Shown: piece after piece, positions 1 through 11,273 of the stretch
Numbering within the stretch: the first letter of the stretch is position 1
Layout: each line of letters begins with the position of its first letter
NCBI GenBank assembly: GCA_027943335.1
Contig: BSBK01001879.1
Span: 1,694,501-1,758,500, forward strand
DNA length: 64,000 nt
Origin: Chamaecyparis obtusa
Lineage: Eukaryota; Streptophyta; Pinopsida; Cupressales; Cupressaceae
Direction: 5' to 3'
Notes under the pieces: model-generated
Told to the model about the DNA's origin: nothing
The model's input: the letters and a program-made list of their open reading frames with translations, nothing else
Databases searched by the model: none
Position numbers and translations under genes: made by a program

Positions 1-186
1 TTAATAATGTGAGTATGCCCATTAAAAGAATGAGGATGTATGGATCCTATAAGATCAAATGCCCATTGGTGAAAAGGCCATTGAGTAGTGAAGGGAATTA
101 GATCTCTCCCTGGAGCATGAATTAAGTTGCCATGCACTTGGCACTTTTGACAGTTCTTAGCAAACTTGATTGAATCTTTCTCCATT
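1..186 (-). pseudogene. Ty3/gypsy integrase fragment (zinc-finger end and start of core)
   Basis: Read on the minus strand this encodes the end of an integrase zinc-binding domain (a CQKCQ pair) followed by HGNLIHAPGRDLIPF and WAFDLIGSIHPHS, which lead into the first catalytic Asp of a retroviral-type integrase core. It is almost the same as the integrase of element B near 31150-31340, so it is from the B family. The similarity stops at about 186, where the upstream tyrosine/tryptophan motif should be. The piece is cut by the window edge on the other side, so I cannot tell whether it belongs to element A or to another copy. Confidence 0.85.
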
Positions 187-717
187 GCAAAATCCCAAGC
201 AAGATCATATTGTGCAGTCCCAATGTTTGATAAGGCGGAGAACAAGAGGGATTAGCAAGTTGGTGGAAGAGATGGAAGACAAGAGAATGGAAGAGAATGA
301 AAGGAAGAAATCCTCAAGGATGAACTCCTCAAGAATACCCAAGCTAGGGAAAAAAAAATATTATGTAAAGCGCATTTGGACAGGCAATGAAAGGCCAGCA
401 TAGGTTAAGTCACAAAATTATAATGCAAGAGTAGGAAATGATGTAGTCCAAAGGAGTAGACATGTCAAGAGGCTTCATAGCACCGTGTTTCACTCTTTTT
501 TTTTTTCTTTCTTTTAGATCAAGACCAAAGGGGAAAATGATAGTGAAAGGCAGAAATGAATGGAGGAAGATAGACATGAAGGCTAAACATGAAAGGAATG
601 AAAGAAAGATCATCATAAAATAGCTCACAAGATAGTCAAATGTTCGTGTATAGGTCAACATTGTCAAGATCAAAAAGAGAAGACAGAATAGATGAACTAT
701 GTAGAAGAACTACACAT
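187..717. other. No recognised gene; purine-rich plus strand
   Basis: This stretch is rich in GAAGA/GGAAG on the plus strand and contains only short frames. It lies between the integrase fragment and the hairpin cluster. I recognise no domain and no repeat boundary. Confidence 0.4.
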
Positions 718-844
718 GATGCCTGATTGCCAGGTTTTCATCGCGGTACTTATCCAAGGTGCCACAAGGGAGTGGTTTTCACCATAGGATGAATTTATTT
801 CTCTTTACTTTTGCTACCAAGGCACCTGTTTCCAAGTTTTCACC
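718..844 (-). other. Cluster of three two-stem hairpins (element A)
   Basis: On the minus strand three copies of one architecture occur at 821-844, 758-783 and 718-742. Each has a 4-nt outer stem, an AAAA bulge, a 4-nt inner stem and a short loop. The stems are GGTG/TGCC with CTTG/CAGG (loop GAAA), GGTG/CACC with CCAC/GTGG (loop TCCCTT), and GATG/CATC with CCTG/CAGG (loop GCAAT). Just upstream in element sense is an A-rich tract (about 855-895). The same tract-plus-hairpin block follows integrase in elements B and C. Confidence 0.75.
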
Positions 845-899
845 AAGGCACATTTTCAATTTTCTTTTTTTCATTTTTTCATTTTTTTTTGGAAGAAGG

Positions 900-1487
900 C
901 AAGCTTTTTAGATAATGCTCTTTGAAAGGATAAACCATGATATGCCAAAGATTAAAAATGATATGCTCAAAGATGTTGACAAGGAAAGGAAGATGGAAGA
1001 GAAAAATGGAGGATAAGGTTTTATGTAAAGTGAGTGAGGTTGGAAGATATGAGGAATAAGCAAATGAGGAAAAATGATAGAAGGTAGAAGGATAATGAAT
1101 GGAAGGATTGTGAAAGGGTAGATGGAAAGGAAGGCAAGATCAACATCAGCACACACCTTGAAGGGTGGCAATAGGATGGAGGAAATGTGAATGAAGGAAT
1201 AAGTGCAGGAATATGGTGAATGGATAGCAGAGGTTGAGGTTTAGGCACATAGAATGGAAGAATATTTTTGGAAGAAGATGAGGTGGAAGTCTTTGGAAGC
1301 TTGAATGTCAACTTCACTTGTTTCTCAACATCAGATTTTTCAAGAGAGATTTTGAAATCCATATAGCCGTAGGATTTTCATTTCTTTTTGATGATTTAGA
1401 GAGAATATCTTCAATGATGGATTTTGGAACCCATACTTGTCTTGTAATTTTTTTCTTAGATATCTCTTTTGACTTTATGCCTCCATG
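900..1487 (-). pseudogene. Frameshifted continuation of the element A unknown ORF
   Basis: Past the stop at 1488 coding-like sequence continues on the minus strand. One frame contains RQVWVPKSIIEDIL after a single TGA. Another frame (1362 to 1021) is Ser/Pro/Leu-rich like the upstream protein. I read this as the decayed C-terminal part of the same protein. Long stretches of compositional bias make the exact frame uncertain, and no domain is recognised. Confidence 0.4.
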
Positions 1488-3016
1488 TCAATTAGAGGAG
1501 ACATGGTGATCTTTTTTTTTTGATGGATTCTTGTATTGTTTCCTTTTTTTGTATTGAACATTCAAGTTACTTTCAAAAGACTTGGGACTTGTGGAAGGAG
1601 GATATGACTGGTTTAGATGGGTGGGTGGATGGAAAGGATTCAAGGGCACGCATCTATGTTGATCTTGAGGAAAGATAGGAGATGAAGGGACGTAAGGACC
1701 CAAGATGGATGTTGAATTAGGAGAGTTAAGAGGGGAAAGTGAAGGGACATAAGGACCCAAGATGGAAGGCGGACATGAAGCCCTTAGTAGTGGTGGAAGA
1801 GGTCCAAGAATGGAAGTGGAAGACGCAAAAGGATAATCAACAAGTTCATCAAAATTTATATGACAACCAAGGACATCAGCATCTTTAGAGTGAACATTAG
1901 GATTTTTATTAGGATCGTGGACATCTTGAATATGAGCACCTTCTTTGATAGGATTGTTCAGAGCTTGCAAAGACTTAGGAAGAGTAGAAAGTGGAAGTGA
2001 ATATAGAGTGGTAGAACAAGAAGATGGAAGACTTTGATCTTGACAAGGATCTTTGGATAGCATAAGCGTATAATTTGTCTCTTGGTTTTCAATAGGATTA
2101 ACATTGGAAGTAGCAACACTATTTTTAATAACCTTATTGGAAGTATCATCTTTGGAAAATGAAAGTGTAGTAAGGTTATTTTGATGGTCAATAAGCTCAA
2201 CAATGTAAGTAGTAGCTTGATCTTTCTTAGGAGAAGACTTAAGACATGGTGGAATGAATGAGAAAGGGTGTAGAGGATCAAAAGAACCATGAAACAGATG
2301 AGAGACATCATGAAAAGGATTGGATGACATGGAAGGTTCTTGATCTTGATCCTTCTTTATGTTTTTTTCTTTATCATTTTTAGAGTCTTCTTGACATGGA
2401 GCCACTTCTAAGGACAAGGAAGCATGTTGGAATTGTATGGAAGACTTTGGAAGAGATGGGGAAGGACTAGCTGGAGTAGGCATTATAGCGTATAAAGGCT
2501 TAGGCTCTTTAGGTTTAGCATTATTGAAAGTATTTGCAGCCAAGTGAAGGTTAGCTTGAGTATCTTTAAGAGGTAGCCCTTGAGGATAACTATAGGAAAT
2601 CGCATGAAAAATATTAGGACCTTTGGTGGATGAAGGACTTTTGAAAGATTTGATAGGCTTGGAAGCTTTAAGAAATGTATGGGTATTGGAGGAAGTAGGG
2701 GATGGAAGGGAACCATCACAAGACAAAGGTTTAGTATTAACATGATCTTTCTTGAGAGTGTAATCTTTATTTTCAACATGAGAGTTCTTAGAGGAGAGCT
2801 CCTTATAGTATTGACCTTTATAATTAGCGCAGAAAGCTTTCTCTTCTTCAAGTGAAGTAGATGTATCATCTAGGTATTGTGCATAGAAATCATCAAAGTC
2901 TTTTTCAAAATTAGAATCATATGGATCACCATCATGATCTATCCAATGTGATGTCCCATTTCCAGTAAGCACGAGCACACGATGAGGGGGACTCTTAGGA
3001 ACATAGGTGTCATAAG
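1488..3016 (-). CDS. Unknown Ser/Pro-rich protein of element A, C-terminal part
   Basis: An open frame of about 510 codons runs from the C insertion point to a stop at 1488. It begins with DTYVPKSPPHRVLVLTGNGTS, then an acidic, Tyr/Asp-rich block, and then a long Ser/Pro/Lys-rich low-complexity region. It contains a repeated SILGPYVPS/SILGPLPP motif near its C-terminal third. There is no gag zinc knuckle, protease or RT motif. Its first residues in the long open frame derive from the LTR of C; the true N-terminal part lies beyond C at 20057-20521. Position after a leader suggests an extra first ORF, as in some Ogre/Tat elements, but homology is not established. Confidence 0.6.
3012..3016. repeat. 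Target-site duplication ATAAG (left), element C
   Basis: ATAAG immediately precedes the TG of the left LTR and is repeated exactly at 20052-20056 after the CA of the right LTR. A 5-bp duplication is the normal size for plant gypsy integrase. Confidence 0.95.
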
Positions 3017-3993
3017 TGTACACACTAAAATGGTGCACTTCTATGAACCATTACGTGCAAGGTTGCTCAAGAATGAGGCCTCACAAAGCGGCTCATAGCT
3101 CTCTATGTATGGAGTTGCAAGGTTGAAAATTGCTCTCAGCTAGAGCTACAAGCTTGTGACCTTGCTAGTCAACCATACAATGAGAGATTCAAGTGAAGAC
3201 AAGGGCAACAATGCCAATATCTCCAAGAATCACTATGAAGATGTAATGCAATGCAAGCTATATGATGATGCAATCTAAACTATGGAAATGAAAGTACAAT
3301 GCAACTAATCTATGAAAGGAAATAGCAATGGATTACAATGCCTCCTATTTAGACTATGTGAGCTTATTCTATTGCATAAAAGGAAATCTATACTAAGAAT
3401 GCCATTATCATGCAACTAAGAAAGAAATATGCAACTACAATGAAATGCAACAATTCTTCAATGTCTTCAAACTCCAAATGCACCTAAAACCTGCAGCATA
3501 ACAATAGCATAAAAACATGGATATGCAAATGGAGGAGAGAGCTCTCCTTTTATAAGAAATGAGGTGAAATGGACCATGGAGATTAAGAGGCAAAAAGACT
3601 TAATCAGCAGTGGAGCTTGAAAGAGGAGCAATCCATGTGCACAAGTATCCTCCAATGAGAGTGAAGTGTTGACTTTTGAGCCTCATGTGAGACAAAAAGT
3701 GCTTTTTCTCTTTTTATAAAATAGGAATAATGTTTTACTTGTGCAACTTAGGATAAGAGGGAAAGGTGGGCTTTTTATTTAATCAAAAGGGGAGGAAATA
3801 TTCCTTTTAATCAAATAAAGACTTAGGATAAATGGTTAGCCCATAGGATAAAAATCCAATATATGATCGAAATTAGGATTTGATCAAGAGATTGATAATG
3901 TTGAAAATATTAATTATTGATAAAAATGATTCAGGATTGATAAATCAAATAAATGGGGCCCAAAGTCTAGGCGACCATTTTAGAGTGCATACA
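3017..3993 (-). repeat. Element C 3' LTR
   Basis: It starts TGTACACACT and ends AGTGCATACA, so TG...CA on either strand. It matches 19075-20051 over its full 977 bp with about 14 substitutions and no indel that I can see. The conserved TATAAAAGGAGAGCTC block near 3549-3560 is the putative core promoter on the minus strand. Confidence 0.95.
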
Positions 3994-4007
3994 TTTGCCC
4001 CTCTTTG
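3994..4007 (-). other. Element C polypurine tract
   Basis: On the minus strand AAAGAGGGGCAAA directly precedes the 3' LTR. Element B has the same tract (CAAAGAGGGGCAAAA) at its 3' LTR, which supports its role as plus-strand primer. Confidence 0.85.
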
Positions 4008-4700
4008 ACTAATGTGTTATCGATTTGGGAACACATGTAGTCAAAGAATGAAGTTGAAATGTGAGATCGATCTGGGATCACAAAACAACTCAGATATGAG
4101 GTCGATTTGGGATCATATCCAGACAAAGTATAAACAAAGGTCTTTGAACATGAGGCCGATTCGGGATCACATTCAAAGTAAGAGATAAGAATCTCAAATT
4201 TGAGCAAAAGATGTCTAAATCAGAAAAATCAAGGAATCTGGGATGAGAATCCCATAAATACTGCCCCCTCAGAATCGAAATCGAAATCAAGTAGAGGAGA
4301 GAAAGCAAATCGATAAGGCTGATCAAATCATAATAAAATCACAATCAAAGGTAAAGGTTAAATAGGTTAACCATTAGGCAATAAAACATGCCCCAACCTG
4401 ACTGAAAAGATGCAGTCAAACATGAGAAATGAGGGAATGGAATAAATATGAATGAAAGACTAGAAGTTTGGAAGACATGGAAATGAAGAAATGACGATGC
4501 CCCAACAAAGATCAAAAGATTAGGCCTCAAAAGATCAGCCAACTGCGCAGAAGGGGGGAAGATTTTGAAACGCAATTTTGACTATCAAGATGACCTCGGA
4601 TTTTGATTTCGAGTCCAAAAATGGATCCAGGACGTTGAAATTAGCTAGGGGTGCAATTTTCATGTAATTCTGAGGTGTTTTGAAAATGAGGTCAAAAAGT
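4008..4700. other. Spacer between polypurine tract and antisense gene promoter
   Basis: It contains repeats of the phrase GATC(A/C)GATTTGGGATCA and related pieces (about 4020-4180), and no credible gene. The last part (about 4580-4700) is recognisably similar to the region upstream of the PMD gene in element B, including GGGGTGCAATTTTCATG. Confidence 0.5.
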
Positions 4701-4708
4701 CAAAAGAC

Positions 4709-4716
4709 TATAAAAG
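4709..4716 (+). promoter_or_regulatory. TATA box of the antisense PMD gene (element C)
   Basis: TATAAAAG lies 81 nt upstream of the PMD start codon on the plus strand, opposite to element transcription. The matching place in element B has TATATAAG about 75 nt upstream of its PMD start. Sequence around both boxes is conserved, which argues for a dedicated antisense promoter. Confidence 0.7.
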
Positions 4717-4789
4717 GGGTCAAAATGTCATTTTCAAAAATCATTTGTCTTTTAGTGATTTGAGAATTTCAGAGCTTTAGAGAGAGAAA

Positions 4790-7168
4790 ATGGCCCAGCA
4801 AGCAGGAGTTCCCGTCCATAGGCATCGATTCGAGCGCGCCCAGTTGCACAACCGGCCACCACACTATCCTGCCCCGGTATGTTTTCGAAAAACTCGAGCT
4901 TTTTAGTCATTTTTTGCATTTAATAGCTTATTTTAGCACGTTTTTTCAAATTTTTAAATTTCAAAAATTTTTGTTAGGCGAAATATCGCGCGATACTTTA
5001 GAAGTATCGCGCGATACTTCGCGGGTCCCCAAAGTATTGCGCGACCTAAGGCACCAGTATCGCGCGATACTGGGCGAAAGATCGCATGATACTGGGCGAA
5101 GTATCGCGCGGTATAAGGTTTATCACCCCACTATAGGGAGAAGTATCACGCGATACTTCTCCAAAAAAGAATATCGCCCAGCATAAAATTTTTATTTTTA
5201 ATGCATTTTTGAGCAAAAATGACATGGGTCTAGACAATGTTATATTTTTGGGATGTTTTGTACTGAGTTTTTGGACATCCATCATGATATGTGCTAACAA
5301 CTGGCTTGGTTTTGGCTTGCAGGAGGTTTTTCTGGCGCTCATCATCAGAGCGCCAAAGGTGACAGGATTGCGGTGTGTCCGGGATCTAGACGATCCGGGC
5401 AATGCCGACATTAGAGTGATGAGATTCTGGTATTTGTTGAGATACCCGTATATCCGAGCGGACCATGGGTTATTGACTGCTCTTGCCGAAAAATGGCATA
5501 GTGAGCACAACACTTTCCATCTGCCTACTGGAGAGGCGTCGATCACTCTGGAGGACATTTACAGGATCTTACGAGTGCCATGTCATAGCGAGCCAGTGAG
5601 TATAATCATGTTTTAAGATCTAATCATAAATATAATATTTCCATATGATGAAAACTGACATGATTCGTTTGTTGGCACAGGTGTACTATGATCAGGATGC
5701 CACTAAGGGGCGCTGACTGGTTCAGGAGATGTTCTAGGATGTCACTATTTTGGATAGGCATATCAGCTGGGAGAGGCTGATAGATGATTTCAGCAAAGAC
5801 TACCCAGTGCCATGCATAGTGGCATTTATCATTTCTCAGATCCTGATGACTGATCGCAGTCAGAAGGGTTTCCCGCTCGGATGGGCTCGGCTATTGGTGG
5901 ACTTGATCGGCAGGCCACGACGGATGGCATGGGGTCCTACCATATTGGCAGAGATGTACCATGAGTTGCACAAGATCGTCTACAGAGACGGTCGGACATG
6001 GGCATGCGGTGCCATCCTGGCACAGGTATGGGCATGGGAGCACATCGTTGTGGTGCGCCCCAAGGTTCAGCCGAGGGAGAGGAGGTACCCCTATATCTAT
6101 AGGTACCTCAGGTTTATATCACATGCCCATTTTGGGGATGTGACCTACTATCAGTGGATTTTGGATGAGATAGCCTCATTCACATGGAGGCCCTACAAGG
6201 AGGTTGAGGTTTGGGGAGATGCAGCCGATGAGCTGAGCTACATGCTGTGCAGTTGGCCACTGGTAGGTCGGTATGCAGAGATCGTAGAGAGATTCTGCAT
6301 CACTCAGGTATGGCGGCAGTTTGGGAGGCATCAGCGAGTCTCGATAGAGACTACCACCTATGCCAGAGCTAGAGACGAGGAGGGTCATGGGTGGCTACCC
6401 ATGTTGGATTATCAGCAGGCTGTCACGGAGACAATAAGTATCAGGAGTGAGCCCTGGGAGTATTTCTCAGATATGGCAGATGCAGGGGCTGATGGAGCCT
6501 ACAGAGCAGAGCGGTGGAGGGTGCCATTCCCTCGGTTTACAGTACCCGATGCATAGGTACCAGTGCCGGGAGGAGACGGAGGAGATGACGGGGGAGATAG
6601 AGGAGACGGAGGGGACGGAGGAGAGGGAGGAGGAGAGGGAGGGGATGGAGGAGATGGCAGGAGGGGGAGAGGGAGGAGGATGGAGAGAGGAGAGGGATCA
6701 AGATCAGGTGGCTGGAAACGGTCACGGGGACAGCGATCAGTGACCCCCGAGGAGGAGGCGAGACCAGCTCACCGGCAGGCGGAGGCACAGTAGGATTAGC
6801 TTGCGGGGGGAGAGGATCTGAGAGCCCAGATACAGGCTCAGGAGGCAGAGATACAGCAGCTCCGGACCACTATAGCCGTGAGAGATTAGCAGCTACTAGA
6901 TCTGAGGGCAGAGCGGGATCAGCAGATATCTGATCTTAGGGTAGAGATAGCACGCCGTGAGGCAATGGCACAGGCCGAGGCACTGGAGCTCCGACGAGAG
7001 TCAGCGAGAGCAGCCTATTATCACGGGTTATATCTACAGGCTGTCCCAGAGGGTGAGAGAGCACCATCATACTCTCAGCGGGCAGGGGTATCAGACGTGG
7101 TACTCGATAGGAGAGCTATGCCTCCTCCACTACCACGAGCTCCTCACGAGGGTGGTAGCGAGTCTTAG
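4790..7168 (+). pseudogene. Antisense plant mobile domain (PMD) gene of element C
   Basis: Three exons can be read: 4790-4876, 5323-5595 and from 5681, with GT-AG introns in phase 0. Exon 2 carries the PMD signature (aminotransferase-like plant mobile domain): HNTFHLPTGEASITLEDIYRIL. Exon 3 continues with GWARLLVDLIGRPRRMAWGPT and a WAWEH block, then a Gly/Asp/Arg-rich stretch (about 6556-6790) and a likely coiled-coil tail (about 6820-7050). Stops interrupt exon 3 at 5714 (TGA), 5735 (TAG), 6554 (TAG) and again near 6791-6900. PMD proteins in plants act in gene and transposon silencing; copies carried by transposons are known. Its function in the element is inference. Confidence 0.85.
4981..5182. 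repeat. Array of TATCGCGCGATA palindromes in PMD intron 1 (element C)
   Basis: Exact TATCGCGCGATA occurs at 4984, 5005 and 5058. The copy at 5001-5020 lies in a perfect 20-bp palindrome. Degenerate copies occur near 5088, 5105 and 5148. The block lies wholly inside intron 1 and is CpG-rich in AT-rich surroundings. The same motif forms two arrays in the sense leader (17113-17345, 18758-18960). Confidence 0.9.
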
Positions 7169-8281
7169 GTTTAGATGTTTTGGACATATTTTGAGACTTT
7201 TGATCCAGATTTTGGGATCTCATATTGTATTGTATATCATGACATTGTATATAGATTTATGAGATTACTGGATGTTCGATGTATCATGTGTATTTGTCTC
7301 ACTTGTGATGGATGTATCAGTTTATATATGTTGTCTTGTCATTTTGCTCAAAAATGCTTATGTATGTGCTTATGTATGTATTCTCTCATAGATGTATGTT
7401 TAATTCTCATGTGTATGATATAGACTCATGTTTCTTGAAAATGATAGTTTTGATATAGATATGATGATATGATTAACCCCTTGTGATGAACAGGAACAGG
7501 TTCGAGATGAAAAGGACAAGGAGTGAAAGACATGATCGAGAAGAAGAAAAGGTGAGCGCAGTCGACTGACAGGTCTATGTAGGATGAAAAGGAGAGCTCT
7601 CTCCATATGCAAGGTGCAAAACTAAACTAATATGAACCTAAAAATGCAAGCTACTATGAAATTGGTTGACTTGCAAGGTCACAACGCTTATAGACATCTA
7701 ATTATCATTATCAAGCGTTATTGGTAGCGTCGTAAGATCATACAATGCACACTAGCATAACTATGTGGATATGAATATGATCTTTATCAGATAGAAATGT
7801 GAAAATCTCACCTAGGCATCAAAGACATATAGGTCAAGATGACTAATGCAGTGAGATCACCTAAGTTTGATATGGTGGGATTATGCTTGTATCAAGACAC
7901 ATGAAAGTCAGGATAGCTAGAAGCATGCACTCGCAAAACAGTCAAGGATAATACCTTGTCAATCCATAGTGTCAAGTAAGACCAGCATAAATGCTCATGA
8001 CAGTTAAGATCAACAAAATATACCCACAAGCGGATAAAGAAAGAAAACATGTTCTCATTCCCTCAGTCTTCTAGCTATGCATCATCGAAAACTTCTCAGG
8101 GAGAGATCACTCATCAAAGAAATCCTCATAGACAGCACACAAAGAAAAATAAAGTCATCATATCGTCATCGAGTTAATTATTTAAGTGTGTGTGTGTTGG
8201 TCATAGAGTCAGACTCTGAGTATCGCATCTGCACATGAGCATTATCGCATTATACTTAGACTATAGGCAAGACATCTAATA
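7169..8281. other. Post-pol spacer downstream of the PMD gene (element C)
   Basis: It is AT-rich with no convincing frame. Near 7590-7610 the phrase GGAGAGCTCTC recurs from the LTR core promoter region followed by CATATGCAAGG, which may be a scrambled LTR-like piece. Nothing else is recognised. Confidence 0.4.
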
Positions 8282-8350
8282 AGTGTTAAGAAACACTCGA
8301 CGCAAGGGTAGTGTTGAAAAACACTGTTTGGGGTGGTGTTGAAAAACACC
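8282..8350. other. Three consecutive GTGTT hairpins
   Basis: Perfect 6-bp inverted repeats occur at 8282-8297 (AGTGTT/AACACT, spacer AAGA), 8310-8325 (AGTGTT/AACACT, spacer GAAA) and 8335-8350 (GGTGTT/AACACC, spacer GAAA). The outer pair changes from A-T to G-C in the third copy, keeping the pairing. They lie in the post-pol block of element C. Confidence 0.75.
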
Positions 8351-8525
8351 TATTGTGAAATGCCCCAAGAGACAAACGCACCTAAAGGACCAATGCTAAC
8401 AGTTATGCCCCCTAGACAAAGAGAAAGACCAATTCCAGACCAAGTCAAATAAGGTCAAGGCATGATAGAAAGTGGCTAAGTGTCGAGAGCGCATGCTAAC
8501 AAATAGGGGTGCAAAGGCCTCAAGT

Positions 8526-8549
8526 AGCGCCTGTTTCCAGGTTTTCACC
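8526..8549 (-). other. Two-stem AAAA-bulge hairpin after integrase (element C)
   Basis: On the minus strand: outer stem GGTG/CGCT, bulge AAAA, inner stem CCTG/CAGG, loop GAAA. An A-rich tract (sense) at about 8555-8690 lies between integrase and the hairpin, the same order as in element B (32160-32353). Confidence 0.8.
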
Positions 8550-8726
8550 ACTTGGAATCTTTTTTTCATTTTTTTATTTTTTTGGATTTTTGAATTTTGA
8601 TTTTTTTGTATTTTTTCAGGACTTTTTATGCTTTTTAGGATTTTTTCAGCATCATATATCGATTTTTTTGGTATTTTTTCAGGATCAATAAGTATGTACA
8701 AAGGATGCCCCTAGATAGAATGGGCA

Positions 8727-9900
8727 TCAAGGATAGAACTTCTTGAGGTGTACAATATTGATGGGATCAGGGAGCTGTTCTCCATTAGGGTCTGACAGTA
8801 AATACGCACCAGTGCCAAAAGCAGCTGTGATAACATATGGTCCAAGCCAGTTAGGTTCAAACTTGCCCTTTTGCTCTCTGTGTTGTTGGTTCTTAGGGTT
8901 CTCTCGCAAAACAAGATCACCTATTTGAAATTCTCTAGGGTGAACCTTCTTGTTGAATGCCTTGGACATACACTTCTGATACACTCTCATATGATCAAAG
9001 GAAGCCTTACGCTTCTCATCTAGAAATTCTAACTCCTGTAACCTCATGGCGCGGTAATCCTCATCTGTAATCAAACCTTTGAGTGAGACTCTAAGTGATG
9101 GTATCTCAACTTCTAAAGGCAATACTGCTTCAGCGCCATAGGTGAGAGAAAAAGGAGTGGCTCCTGTAGGTGTGTGAAGGCTTGTTCTGTAAGCCCATAG
9201 TGCTGGATTGATTTGTAAGTGCCAATCCCTACCATTCTTGTGTACTGTTCTATGAAGAATCTTAAGAATGGTTTTGTTAGAAGCTTCTGCCTGTCCGTTT
9301 CCCTGTGGAAAATAGATGGAGGACCAATGTTGCTTGATTTTAAACTTTTTGCATAGGTGCTTTAGGTCCTTATTCTTAAATTGACCTCCATTGTCAGTAA
9401 TGATCTCAGAAGGCACTCCAAATCGGCAAATGATATGATTCAAGATGAACAAAGAAATGGTCCTTCCTAAAGCAACAGAAAGTGGCACAGCTTCCACCCA
9501 TTTTGTGAAGTAGTCAGTGGCAGTAATAATGAACTTGTGTCCACCTGATGAGTTGGGATGAATCTGCCCAACCAGATCAAAGGCCTAGCGCTGAAATGGC
9601 CAATGAGAAATAGAAGGGATCAACTCCCTACCTGGAGCATGAATCAGGTTGCCATGTTTTTGACATTTTTCACATGACTTAGCAAAGGTGACTGCATCTA
9701 TCTGCATTGTGGGCCAATAATATCCCGCCCTAAGCAACCTTTGGGCCATGGCAAGACCATTAGAATGTCCACCACAAATGCCCTCGTGGATGTCAACTAA
9801 CACTTGGTTGGATTCCTCCTTTTCCAAGCACCTAAGGAGCGTCCCATCTAAACCCCTCCTATATAAATCACCAGAGATGAGGGTTTGGTGAGAGGCGTTA
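8727..9900 (-). pseudogene. Integrase of element C
   Basis: It inserts the cDNA into chromosomes. The zinc-binding domain is complete: HEGICGGH followed by CEKC. The core has all three catalytic residues: Asp in TATDYFTKW, Asp in TDNGGQF and Glu in GQAEASN. The C-terminal part ends in NIVHLKKFYP, the usual end of Tat integrases. Two nonsense codons break it: one near 9586 where the family has WAFDL, so a Trp codon became TAG, and a TGA at about 9911 just before the domain. Apart from these the frame is open, so the decay is recent. Confidence 0.92.
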
Positions 9901-9911
9901 CGGATGAGGTT

Positions 9912-11273
9912 TCAGCATTCAGAGCGGTTGAATGTGTCGGGGATGATGCCATCACGAAGATATGAATAGATAGCACCATATCGGGAAGACTCGTGTGTGA
10001 TAATGGCACAAATGACATGGCTTTCAGACGAGTCAAAGATGGGATGGTGTAGTTCTTCCACCAGGAATTCAAATCTGGATTCATGTGTCTCCAACTGAAG
10101 AAGTGAAGCTAATGTGGCCATGGCGTCTGCAGCTTTGTTCTCTATCCTAGGGATCTGTTGAAACATCACAAAGGTGAAATAGCGTCTCAAAGAATCAACC
10201 ATCTTTTTATAGGGTATCAATTTGTCATCCTTGGTTTGATACTCTTCATTGACTTGGTTGATGATTAACTGAGAATCCCCAAAGACATGTAACTCTATGA
10301 TGTTCCATTCTATAGCCATTCTCAAGCCATTAGTTAAAGCTTCATATTCTGCAATATTATTGGTACATGGGAATAATAGTTTGTAAGACTTCGGAATGTT
10401 GTACCCATGTGGAGAAACAAATAACACTCCAGCACCTGATCCATTTTGCATGTGGGAGCCATCAAAGAACATTGTCCAAGTGCGAGTAGTTGTATACAAG
10501 ATGTGTTCATCTGGGAATTCCACTTGGAATGGCATACTATCCTGGATTGGAAAATTAGCTAATTGGTCGGCAATAGCTTGTCCTTTTATTGCCTTCCTTT
10601 CAACGTACTCTATGTCAAATTTAGTGAGGACCATCATCCATTTAGCAAGTCTACCCGTCAGGGCAGCCTTACTAAGCAAGTATTTAAGGAGATCAATTTT
10701 GGCAACCAAATGTATGGTATGAGAAAGCATGTAGTGGCGCAACTTTTGAGAAGCAAACACCACCACCAGGCAAGACTTCTCAATATTATTGTAATTGATC
10801 TCATAGGAGACCAGAGTACGGCTGATATAGTTTATGGCTCGTTCTTTCCCAGCATCATTTGATTGAGCCAATAATGCCCCCAGGGAAGTGTCTGTAGCTG
10901 AAATATATAGGATCAATGGTTTTCCTGGAATAGGAGGCATAAGAATCAGAGGATTAGCCAAGTATTGTTTGATCTGATCTAGGCTCTTTTGACAATCCTC
11001 GTTCCAAACACAAGAAGCACCCTTATGCAATGTCTTGTTGAAGGGTTGCGCTCTATCTGCAAGCTGAGAAATAAACCTCCTAATTGATTGAAGACATCCC
11101 TGAAGACTTCTCATTTGGCTGATATTCCGAGGAGGTGGCATATCTAGTATTGCTTGGACTTTTTTGGGGTCAACCTTGATACCTTTTGCTGATATTATGA
11201 ATCCTAAAAGTTTACCTGAGGTGACGCCAAATGCGCACTTCTTTGGATTCAATCTAAGTTGAAATTGTTCCAT
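9912..11273 (-). pseudogene. RT connection, RNase H and second (archaeal-like) RNase H of element C
   Basis: The open frame of 453 codons begins in the RT thumb (LRLNPKKCAFGVTSGKLLGF). It passes through the normal RNase H region (KPLILYISATDTSLGALLAQ, then SQKLRHYMLSH). It ends in a second RNase H with FFDGSHMQNGSGAGVLF, NNIAEYEAL and FGDSQLIINQV, which hold the Asp-Glu-Asp metal ligands. A second, archaeal-type RNase H is the diagnostic feature of plant Tat-lineage gypsy elements. A frameshift near 11260 separates it from the RT palm. Confidence 0.93.

Noticed and set aside
1021..3016. Envelope-like ORF of a retrovirus-like element
   Set aside because: No signal peptide, transmembrane segment or glycosylation-rich ectodomain is evident, and the ORF is near the 5' side of element A.
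4981..5182. CRISPR-like array of palindromic repeats
   Set aside because: Repeats are short, irregularly spaced and degenerate, in plant retrotransposon DNA with no cas genes.
5046..5558. 170-codon minus-strand frame
   Set aside because: It lies opposite PMD exon 2 and the CpG array; the plus strand has splice sites and a known domain, so this is a shadow.
6447..6788. Glu/Gly- and Pro/Leu-rich frames around the PMD C-terminal region
   Set aside because: They are alternate frames of the purine-rich GGAGA repeat inside PMD exon 3.
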